From Bryobacterales bacterium (GTDB lineage Bacteria; Acidobacteriota; Terriglobia; Bryobacterales; Bryobacteraceae), in NCBI GenBank assembly GCA_020852175.1, contig JADZBH010000028.1:1-64000 (forward strand): a stretch of DNA of 64,000 nucleotides, written 5' to 3'. The notes beneath the pieces are model-generated. The model had not been told where the DNA came from and searched no databases. It was given only the letters and a program-made list of their open reading frames with translations. Both the position numbers and the translations under genes were made by a program. Of the stretch, positions 56,641 through 64,000 are shown piece after piece; within the stretch, counting starts at the first letter, position 1; the number at the start of each line of letters is the position of its first letter.

Positions 56641-57963
56641 ATGATTGCCCGATACACACGCGCGGCCATGGGCCGCATCTGGAGCGACGAAAACAAGTAC
56701 GCCGCATGGCTCGAAGTGGAACTGGCCGCCTCAGAGGCCCTTGCCGAAACAGGGGAGGTGCCCGCGGAGGATGCCCGCAAACTGCGCGCCCACGCCGAGT
56801 TCGACGTGGCCCGCATCCTTGCGATTGAACACGAGGTGCGCCACGACGTCATCGCCTTCACCACCGCCGTGGCGGAGAAGATGGCCGCGGCCGGCGCCGG
56901 CGAATCCAGCCGCTGGCTGCATTACGGCCTCACCTCGAACGACGTGGTGGACACAGCGCAAGCTCTGCAACTGAAACAGGCCGCCGGGCTGCTGCTGGAA
57001 GGAACGGACAAACTGCTGGCCACGCTGAAGGCCCGCGCCGGGGAGTTCCGCCACACGCCACAAATCGGCCGTACGCATGGAATTCAGGCCGAGCCCATCA
57101 CCTTTGGACTGAAAATCGCCCTGTGGTGGGACGAACTCCGCCGCAACCGCAAGCGCCTGGCCGATTCCGCCGAAGAGTTGCGCGTCGGTAAAATGTCTGG
57201 CGCCGTAGGCGCCTTCGGCCACATCTCGCCCAAGGCCGAGGAGCGCATCTGTGAGAAGCTGGGCCTCCGCCCGGCGGCCATCACCTCCCAGGTGGTGGCT
57301 CGCGACCGGCACGCCGCCTTCGTCAGCGCTCTGGCCCTGGTGACGGCCACATTGGAAAAGATCGCTCTCGAAGTGCGCCACCTCCAGCGCACCGAGGTGC
57401 GCGAGGCCGAGGAGCCCTTCTCGGTTGGGCAAAAAGGCAGCTCGGCCATGCCCCACAAGAAGAACCCGGTGGTGTGCGAACAGATCTGCGGCCTTGCCCG
57501 CGTGGTGCGCGCCAACGTCCAGGCAGCTTTCGAAAACATTGCCCTCTGGCACGAACGCGACATCTCGCACAGCTCCGTGGAACGCGTCATTCTGCCCGAC
57601 TCCACCATCCTGGCCGATTATCTGCTCCACAAAACCAACTGGCTCGTGGCCGGCATGCGCGTCCATCCCGAACGCATGCGGCGCAACCTCGAACTCACCC
57701 GCGGCCTGGTCTTCAGCGGCCAGCTTTTGCTCGATCTCGCCTCGGCCGGCATGCTCCGCGAAACCGCCTACAAGCTGGTGCAGGCCGAAGCCATGCGCGC
57801 CTGGGAGAGCGAGGGCGACTTCCGCGCCGCCATCGAATCCCTTCCCCAGATCACCGCGTTGCTCCCGCCCGAGGCCATCGCCCATGCCTTCTCGCTCGAC
57901 CGCCAACTGGGCCACATCGACGCCATCTTCGAACGCGTCTTTTCGCAGCAGGACACCCCATGA
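56641..57963 (+). CDS. purB: Adenylosuccinate lyase
   Basis: [69 protein letters not shown]. Confidence 0.96.
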   Translation: MIARYTRAAMGRIWSDENKYAAWLEVELAASEALAETGEVPAEDARKLRAHAEFDVARILAIEHEVRHDVIAFTTAVAEKMAAAGAGESSRWLHYGLTSNDVVDTAQALQLKQAAGLLLEGTDKLLATLKARAGEFRHTPQIGRTHGIQAEPITFGLKIALWWDELRRNRKRLADSAEELRVGKMSGAVGAFGHISPKAEERICEKLGLRPAAITSQVVARDRHAAFVSALALVTATLEKIALEVRHLQRTEVREAEEPFSVGQKGSSAMPHKKNPVVCEQICGLARVVRANVQAAFENIALWHERDISHSSVERVILPDSTILADYLLHKTNWLVAGMRVHPERMRRNLELTRGLVFSGQLLLDLASAGMLRETAYKLVQAEAMRAWESEGDFRAAIESLPQITALLPPEAIAHAFSLDRQLGHIDAIFERVFSQQDTP

Positions 57964-58583
57964 TTCTCAACCCCGATCTCGAAGCCTACATCCATTCGCT
58001 GCTCCCGCCTCGCGACGAACTGCTCGCCGAAATGGAAGCCTACGCCGCCGAACACCGCGTTCCCATCATCGGACCGGCCGTGGCCACCATGCTCGCCACG
58101 CTCGTCCGGCTCACCGGCGCGCGGCGGATCTTCGAACTTGGTTCCGCCATCGGATACTCCACCATCTGGCTCGCCCGTGCCGCGGGCGAAGGCGCCGAAG
58201 TCCACTATTCCGACGGGAGCCCGGAAAATGCGGCCCGAGCCCTCTCTTACTTCCGTCGTGCCGGCTTGGCCGATCGGATCACGATGCACACTGGCGATGC
58301 GCTGACCGCGCTGGCTACGACCAAAGATGAATTCGACTTCATCTTTAACGATGTAGATAAGCATGGCTACCCGGCTGTTTTGGAGGCCGCTCCAGCCCGT
58401 CTGAGGGTGGGGGGACTATTTCTCACGGACAACACTTTGTGGCATGCCAAGGTTCTGAACCCCCAGACTCCCGACGATCACGGGGTGGTGGAATTCAACC
58501 GTAAGGTATTCTCTCGACAAGATTTAGACACCTTCATGAGCCCTTTGAGGGATGGTGTCGTCGTAGCCCGGAAACGGTACTAG
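57960..58583 (+). CDS. SAM-dependent O-methyltransferase
   Basis: 207 aa; RIFELGSAIGYSTIWLARAAGEGAEVHYSDGSPENA; FDFIFNDVDKHGYPAVLEAAPARLRVGGLFLTDNTLW; ATGA overlap with purB. Confidence 0.92.
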   Translation: MILNPDLEAYIHSLLPPRDELLAEMEAYAAEHRVPIIGPAVATMLATLVRLTGARRIFELGSAIGYSTIWLARAAGEGAEVHYSDGSPENAARALSYFRRAGLADRITMHTGDALTALATTKDEFDFIFNDVDKHGYPAVLEAAPARLRVGGLFLTDNTLWHAKVLNPQTPDDHGVVEFNRKVFSRQDLDTFMSPLRDGVVVARKRY

Positions 58584-58594
58584 TCCCTGGCTAG

Positions 58595-58630
58595 GGTGAA
58601 TGATAAACATGGCTAATGCATACATTCACC
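58595..58630. repeat. Inverted repeat upstream of response regulator
   Basis: GGTGAATG (58595-58602) ... CATTCACC (58623-58630), 20-nt spacer. Confidence 0.5.
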
Positions 58631-58672
58631 TCTTGTTTTCAGCATGACTTCGGGTACACTGGCATTAGACTT

Positions 58673-59110
58673 ATGGCCAAGTCAGCCAACTACTTACGTC
58701 CCCAGATCCTGGAGATGGCGCGTGTCCTTGTGGTCGATGACGATCCGACGGCGCGCTTAACTCTTCAGACGATTCTCGAGGCAGGCGGCTACCGCGTGGA
58801 AGCAGCCGCCAGTGCGGCTGAAGCTGTGGATAAAATGGACGCTCACCAATACGAACTTGTATTGAGCGACGTCCAGATGGAGTCGCCCGAGGCGGGCTAC
58901 AAAGTTTTGGCTCACGCCCGCATGATGGACTACAAACCTGCGACTGCGCTAATTCAAACCTTCAGCAGCCAGCAGCCGGTGAAGGGCCACACCAGGCCCG
59001 TACTCGTGGAGCCGGAAAACGTTCCCGATCTGTTGTCGCAAATCGCCGGCCTCATCAGCCTCCGCGCCACGCGCAAGGTGGAGCGCGAACTTAAGCTCGC
59101 CGAGCGCTAA
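58673..59110 (+). CDS. Stand-alone response-regulator receiver protein
   Basis: RVLVVDDDPTARLTLQTILEAGGYRVEAAASAAEAVDKMDAHQYELVLSDVQMESPEAGYKVL; ATG at 58673 or 58715. Confidence 0.85.
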   Translation: MAKSANYLRPQILEMARVLVVDDDPTARLTLQTILEAGGYRVEAAASAAEAVDKMDAHQYELVLSDVQMESPEAGYKVLAHARMMDYKPATALIQTFSSQQPVKGHTRPVLVEPENVPDLLSQIAGLISLRATRKVERELKLAER

Positions 59111-59258
59111 TCCGCCGCGCATTCGCCTGCCCCTCTTCCACACCGATTCCGCCTTCCGGCCCCGTGCAACCCGCACCCGCTACTCCCTTCCCCCATTCCG
59201 CCGGAAATCCGCACCGACCGGCAAGTCCCGGTACGGCGGTAACAGCCCCTCCCCGGCA

Positions 59259-59281
59259 GTTATGTTACTCGCGTACATAAC
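59259..59281. repeat. Inverted repeat in PEP-CTERM gene upstream region
   Basis: GTTATGT-TACTCGCGT-ACATAAC. Confidence 0.45.
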
Positions 59282-59433
59282 ACCTGCCATGACCTTGGTA
59301 ATAAGTAGATATTGTTGAAAATACACGACTTGATTCTTCATCCCTCCTGTTAGAGTAAAGCCAGAGTCCAACTCTGACGGCGGTCCACTTACTCATTCCG
59401 CTGCCAGGGAGGCTGAACAGGAGGAATCTTTTC

Positions 59434-60171
59434 ATGGGCGATCTTTTCCGGCCCAAATATCAGGGAGTCCGTCTCGGCGCGCTCGGCATACTGTTGGCTT
59501 TTGCCCCATCCGCCGGCGCCGGCATCATTGCCGATCTTTCGACCGACTATGCCACCGGCGGCTTTCCATCCGGCTGGCAATTTCTGCGCAACACCGCCGC
59601 CATCGGCGACAGCGCCAACTACACGCATCTGCTGTGGGACGCTGGCAACAGCCGCTACGACATCACGGGAAACAGCATTACCGATTCCAACGGCGCCTAC
59701 ACCTCGCTGATGAACGGCGGCCAGATCCATCCCGGCCAGGGAATCGGGCAAGGAGCCGCGTTCGACGGCTATACCATCGCCGCTTACACGATTCAGTCCG
59801 GCGAAGCAGGGCTGGTCAGCATCGACGGCTCACTTACAGGCATCGACCCCGACGGAGCAACCGGCTCCGGCGCCAACGGCTGGGACCTGCGCATTTTCGT
59901 GGGCAACTCGCAGGCGGGCGGCACTCTCTACTTTCCCTGGTCGATGCAGCCCGAAGCGTTCTCGCGAGCGCTGGGCAGTTTGAATGCCGGCGATACAGTC
60001 TATGTCGCCGTCGGTCCCGGGAGCAGGGATTACTACGATAGCTCCCTGCTCGCCTTCCAGCTAGAATCCACGCCGCAGGTGCCCGAACCTGGCATGCTGT
60101 CGCTGGTCGGCCTGGGGTTGGCCGCGCTCTGGGGCCACCGCCGTTTCCGCGCGCGCGACCGGCAACGCTGA
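59434..60171 (+). CDS. PEP-CTERM sorting-domain protein (secreted)
   Basis: 245 aa; N-terminal signal (GALGILLAFAPSAGAG); C-terminal VPEPGMLSLVGLGLAALWGHRRFRARDRQR tripartite sorting signal. Confidence 0.88.
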   Translation: MGDLFRPKYQGVRLGALGILLAFAPSAGAGIIADLSTDYATGGFPSGWQFLRNTAAIGDSANYTHLLWDAGNSRYDITGNSITDSNGAYTSLMNGGQIHPGQGIGQGAAFDGYTIAAYTIQSGEAGLVSIDGSLTGIDPDGATGSGANGWDLRIFVGNSQAGGTLYFPWSMQPEAFSRALGSLNAGDTVYVAVGPGSRDYYDSSLLAFQLESTPQVPEPGMLSLVGLGLAALWGHRRFRARDRQR

Positions 60172-60222
60172 GGCGCCGCTTCTGGCCATGCACCCGGCAA
60201 GTGTGATTGAATAGGCCGATTC

Positions 60223-61533
60223 ATGGCAACCCAAACCGTCCGCGCTCAATCCAGCGGTGTACCGGCAACCAACGCACGCAAATGGGTGATTGTCTTCGCG
60301 ATCGCACTGGCCATCCTGGCCTACATCGATCGTGTTTGCATCTCCATGGCCATGCCCCGCATGCGCGCCGAACTCGGCTTCACGCCCGTCGAGGTGGGCT
60401 GGATCTTCGCCGCGTTCTCCATCGCCTACGCGCTCTTCGAGGTTCCCGGCGGCTGGCTGGGCGACAAGATCGGGCCCCGCAAGATCCTCATGCGCATTGT
60501 CGTCTGGTGGAGCGTCTTCACGGCGCTCACAGGCGCGGTCACCAGCTACACGCAGCTCCTGGCGGTGCGCGCGCTGTTTGGCGCGGGCGAAGCGGGCTGC
60601 TTCCCCAATCTCACCAAGGCGTTCACCACCTGGCTGCCCAACCATGAGCGGGTGCGCGCCCAGGGCTTCATGTGGAGCTTCGCGCGCTGGGGCGGCGCCT
60701 TCACGCCGCCGCTGGTGGCCCTGGTCTTCACCGTGGTTTCCTGGCGCATGTCCTTCGTCATCTTCGGGCTGCTCGGCATCCTCTGGGCCATCCCCTTTTA
60801 CCGCTGGTTCCGCGATAACCCGGCCGACCATAAAGGCGTAAACGCGGGCGAACTCGCCCTGATCGGCGATGCCTCGGCCAACGCCACGGGCCACGGCAAT
60901 GTTCCCTGGGGCAAGCTGGTTGGCTCGCGCAGCGTGTGGCTGCTCTGGGTGCAATACTTCTGCCTGAGCTTCCCCTGGTATTTCTTCATCACCTGGCTTC
61001 CCACCTACCTGCAGGACCCGCGCGGCCGTGCGCTCGACGAAACAACCGCCGCCACCTATGCCGTCTTTCCGCTGCTGTTCGGCGGCGTCGGCTCGATGTT
61101 CTGCGGGCTTGTCTCGGCGCCCGTGGCCCGTATGCTCGGCTCCACGGGCAGAGCGCGGCGCGTACTGGCCACCGTTGGATTCGCCCTGGCCGCCGCCTTC
61201 CTGGTGCTGTGCATTCACACGCCGAATCCGCTGCTGGCCATGATCTTCATGGGCATGGCCAGCTTCTCGAACGACCTGGTCATGCCCGGCGCCTGGGGGG
61301 CCTGCATGGATGTCGGCGGCAAGTACGCCGGTTCGTTATCAGGCTCCATGAACATGATGGGCAACCTGGCGGGTTTCGTCGCCCCGCCGCTGGGCGGCTA
61401 CATCCTGCAAAACACCAACAACGACTGGAACACCTTCCTGTATGTGATGGCCGGCGTCTATCTGGTAGGCACCCTGTGCTGGCCCTTCATCGATCCGACC
61501 ACGCCGCTCGATGCCGAAGAAACCGCTGGATAA
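60223..61533 (+). CDS. MFS transporter (anion:cation symporter-like)
   Basis: 436 aa; LAILAYIDRVCISMAMPRMRAELGFTPVEVGWIFAAFSIAYALFEVPGGWLGDKIGPRKILMRIVVWWS. Confidence 0.93.
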   Translation: MATQTVRAQSSGVPATNARKWVIVFAIALAILAYIDRVCISMAMPRMRAELGFTPVEVGWIFAAFSIAYALFEVPGGWLGDKIGPRKILMRIVVWWSVFTALTGAVTSYTQLLAVRALFGAGEAGCFPNLTKAFTTWLPNHERVRAQGFMWSFARWGGAFTPPLVALVFTVVSWRMSFVIFGLLGILWAIPFYRWFRDNPADHKGVNAGELALIGDASANATGHGNVPWGKLVGSRSVWLLWVQYFCLSFPWYFFITWLPTYLQDPRGRALDETTAATYAVFPLLFGGVGSMFCGLVSAPVARMLGSTGRARRVLATVGFALAAAFLVLCIHTPNPLLAMIFMGMASFSNDLVMPGAWGACMDVGGKYAGSLSGSMNMMGNLAGFVAPPLGGYILQNTNNDWNTFLYVMAGVYLVGTLCWPFIDPTTPLDAEETAG

Positions 61534-61646
61534 TGGCATCCGGGGCGCCGCCGCGTCCTGCACAACCGCCGTATGACACATTCCTGCACCGGCTTACGCA
61601 GCTTGAGTGGAACCTAGTGCGGCCATAATAGAGCCAGCGAACCTCG

Positions 61647-63767
61647 ATGCCATCCGTCCAGCCTCATCTGAAGTCCTGTATGCGCTGCATCGAGCGCAAC
61701 CACGGCCAGTGGCCGTGCGCTCCACTGGAAAAGTACCGCATCCTCTTCGTCGGCGATGTCGCGGGCTGGCCGGGCTGCCCCTTCATGCCCAACGCCGGCG
61801 AGATCAAGGGCTGGCTGGGCGCGTTTCCCACGCCGCTCGAACCGGAAGCAAAGCAGCGGCTGGTGCATCTTCGCGCGATGCGGCAGGCGAACCGGCTCGG
61901 CGGCTACCTCGTCGAAGGACAGCCCGACTCGGGCGGCTACCAGAGCCACGTGTGCATCTATCCGCGTCCGGGCCGCGGCAACTCCTCCGGCATCTTCCTG
62001 CGCCGTACCGATAACACGAGCGAAATTTTGCGCCGGATCCGTAGCGTCTTCCGCGGCGGCCTCTCCACGGCGCAAAAGGCGCAAATCGAGGCCAGCCCCG
62101 ACCTGAACATACTTCCCAAAATCACGCAGGCGCCCCAACGTACCCCCTCCTCGCGCTTCATTCACCATCCCAACATCCGCGCCGAGGATTGCGGACTCGA
62201 CTTCGACGCCCTGGAGCGGGCCTGGCAGCGGGGTGGCATGTGGATTCAGGTCTCCGCCGTCGATGGCTATCACGACAACCTGAAGATGGTGGCGATGCTG
62301 AAGAAGGGCCTCTCGCGCGTGGAGCAGGCCGTGCTCGCCGCCCTCACTCCGAGACAACTCGGACAGGCCCTGAAAACGTTGCTGCCTTATGACCAACTGG
62401 GCGTCGAATTCGCGCTGCAACTGGCCAAGGGAATCGCCTTGCAGGCGGGCATCGCGCTCGGCGTGGCCGCGCTCGGCACGGCGGGCGGTTGGGCCATCGG
62501 TAACTTCGCGCTGCCGGGCATCGGCGGCGCGGCGGGCGCCGCGGCGGGCGGCACCATCGCCACCGGTTTCTACAATTTTGTCCTGCGCGCCTTCGACATC
62601 GCCGACACGGGCTCGCAGATCGCCGCCAAGAACAAGGAGATGAACCAGGCCGCGCAACTGGCCTGGCAGGGACGCCAGCAGGAAGCTGTCGAACTCTTCG
62701 CCAAGGTCTTCGCCGCCATTCTGCTCGCCGTCATGCTGGCCATTCTGGCCAAACGCATGGCCGGCGGCAAGGGCAAGAAGCTCTCGAACGAGGGCGAGGA
62801 GTGGGTGGCGCGCCAGTCACGCCAGGGCGGCAGGTCCGGCGCGCACGGGGTCAAGCGCCCGCGGCTCTCCTTCGCCGGACTGCGGCGTTTCAGCAAGGCG
62901 CGGGCGGCCGAGGTGGGCATGTTGCCCGAAGAGATTGCCGCCATGGCCAAACTCGCGCAGAAGGGCTATTACATCGCCATTCGCGCCTGCAATCAATCGC
63001 GCCTGAAATGGCTCCGCTCGGGCGCGCCCATCAACGCCAAGCCGCTGTGGCTGCCCATGAAAAGCCTCACTTCAGGCAAGTTCGACGGCTTGGTCGGCTT
63101 TTTCGGCAAAGGCAGCAACCGGGGCAAGTTCAAGGACTATGCGGCCGCCATGAAAGAGATGACCGCGGTGAAACCGGGCGCGAAATTCAAACCGGATTTC
63201 CTGAAAGGCCAGAAGTATGAAGGGCCGTTTGAACTGCCTCCGGGCAAGGGTTACGACTTTCTTTATGGCGACGCGGCCACCAACAAGAAACTGCTCTTCG
63301 TGAAGGTGGACGACGTCTATCTCGCCGTCGATCACAATGGACGGCCCTTCCTCCCCGACCTCGACGTCACCGTCATCCAGCGCAGCACGAGCGCCGGCTC
63401 CTACGGACCGCCTGGCTACAATGTCATGGGCCGGAAGGATTATAGCCATGGTTCGGACTCGCCCGAGATCGAGGCCGACCTGAACAAATTTTTCCGTTCG
63501 CAGGTTTCCTACCCTCCCGGTTACGATCCCATTCAGCATGGAGGCCGCGGCGGCTCGGCCAACTATAACAAGCCAATCAAAGGCGGCCCCGGCGGCACGG
63601 AGTTCGAGCCCGTCTACCAGCGTCCGGGCTGGGCGCCCGGCGACCGCGAAGAAGGCCACCACGTCGTGGCCGCCGATGGACTGGATGGCTACCTGGGCGA
63701 AGCCATGTCGATGGAGGAACTGAAAGCCTTCCATCAGGCCAACCCGATGGGCGCGTGGCGCTGGTAA
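61647..63767 (+). CDS. Putative DUF6861-like polymorphic toxin with EF/CyaA/ExoY-like nucleotidyl cyclase C-terminal domain
   Basis: 706 aa; ALKTLLPYDQLGVEFALQLAKGIALQAGIALGVAALG hydrophobic Gly/Ala-rich segment; GYYIAIRACNQSRLKWLRSGAPINAKPLWLPMKS (K-x6-K), FLPDLDVTV (DxD), IQHGGRGGSANYNKP (HG...N). Confidence 0.5.
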   Translation: MPSVQPHLKSCMRCIERNHGQWPCAPLEKYRILFVGDVAGWPGCPFMPNAGEIKGWLGAFPTPLEPEAKQRLVHLRAMRQANRLGGYLVEGQPDSGGYQSHVCIYPRPGRGNSSGIFLRRTDNTSEILRRIRSVFRGGLSTAQKAQIEASPDLNILPKITQAPQRTPSSRFIHHPNIRAEDCGLDFDALERAWQRGGMWIQVSAVDGYHDNLKMVAMLKKGLSRVEQAVLAALTPRQLGQALKTLLPYDQLGVEFALQLAKGIALQAGIALGVAALGTAGGWAIGNFALPGIGGAAGAAAGGTIATGFYNFVLRAFDIADTGSQIAAKNKEMNQAAQLAWQGRQQEAVELFAKVFAAILLAVMLAILAKRMAGGKGKKLSNEGEEWVARQSRQGGRSGAHGVKRPRLSFAGLRRFSKARAAEVGMLPEEIAAMAKLAQKGYYIAIRACNQSRLKWLRSGAPINAKPLWLPMKSLTSGKFDGLVGFFGKGSNRGKFKDYAAAMKEMTAVKPGAKFKPDFLKGQKYEGPFELPPGKGYDFLYGDAATNKKLLFVKVDDVYLAVDHNGRPFLPDLDVTVIQRSTSAGSYGPPGYNVMGRKDYSHGSDSPEIEADLNKFFRSQVSYPPGYDPIQHGGRGGSANYNKPIKGGPGGTEFEPVYQRPGWAPGDREEGHHVVAADGLDGYLGEAMSMEELKAFHQANPMGAWRW

Positions 63768-63927
63768 CCTTCAGCGCGCCGAGGGCATCGCGCCGCCACC
63801 TTCACACTGCCTCCTTCACGCCGTCCTGCGCCGCCCGTGCCGCTTGCGATATAGTCACTCTACTCATGACGCCACGCGTTCCGTTCCCCGCCTTCGTCCC
63901 TTCGCTGCTCTCCGAATAACCGCCGGC

Positions 63928-64000
63928 ATGTCTTTCCTGCGCGGCGTCATTCCGCTTCTCCAAACGCCCTTCCACGACGACGGCGCGCTCGATCTGGAAT
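63928..64000 (+). CDS. Dihydrodipicolinate synthase/N-acetylneuraminate lyase family protein, 3' truncated by window edge
   Basis: MSFLRGVIPLLQTPFHDDGALDLE..., the typical N-terminus of DHDPS-family proteins. Confidence 0.75.
   Translation, partial: MSFLRGVIPLLQTPFHDDGALDLE

Noticed and set aside
18386-57963. Many ATGA/GTGA start-stop overlaps (18386, 25272, 26626, 33153, 38265, 38960, 40663, 41208, 48959, 53272, 57960)
   Set aside because: Ordinary translational coupling in compact bacterial operons; only those with odd partners were kept as findings.
63866-63919. 17-codon ORF MTPRVPFPAFVPSLLSE* ahead of the DHDPS-family gene, a possible leader peptide
   Set aside because: Pro/Ser-rich, no regulatory codon run and no adjacent attenuator hairpin; likely chance.
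1-64000. CRISPR arrays, IS elements, integrases, rRNA and tRNA genes
   Set aside because: No regularly spaced repeats, transposase/integrase motifs or RNA-gene signatures were seen. A CRISPR finder, ISEScan and tRNAscan-SE would be decisive.

Overview
High-GC bacterial chromosomal window. A very large TonB-dependent receptor with an N-terminal carboxypeptidase-regulatory-like domain, membrane-anchored wHTH regulators, and many secreted ThuA/DUF1080/beta-helix/sialidase-type proteins suggest an Acidobacteria (Solibacteres/Bryobacterales-like) origin; this is inference. About 57 CDSs are supported. They are mostly housekeeping (ilvE 3' end, nagA, tpx, coaD, manA, lpdA-lipB-E2, queE, purC, gph, purB) mixed with secreted or membrane proteins. 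No rRNA, tRNA, CRISPR array, IS element or prophage was recognised. The main hunt results are: (1) a 706-aa protein at 61647-63767 with a DUF6861-like, T6SS-effector-type hydrophobic region and, by eye, the three motifs of anthrax-EF/CyaA/ExoY-type nucleotidyl cyclase toxins in the right order; (2) a predicted secreted dikinase with glucan-water-dikinase-like domain order (His domain before ATP-grasp) at 33153-36050; (3) a HigBA-type toxin-antitoxin locus whose toxin frame carries one in-frame amber codon at 43449-43451; (4) a beta-lactamase-family/NamZ (DUF1343) fusion at 50930-53275; (5) two distant proteins sharing a divergent wHTH-like N-terminus anchored by a TM helix; (6) several small-scale elements: a 28-aa single-TM ORF, tandem 11-bp repeats, a near-consensus promoter with leader hairpin, and a tandem duplication spanning a stop codon. 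All family names come from reading the translations, with no database search.
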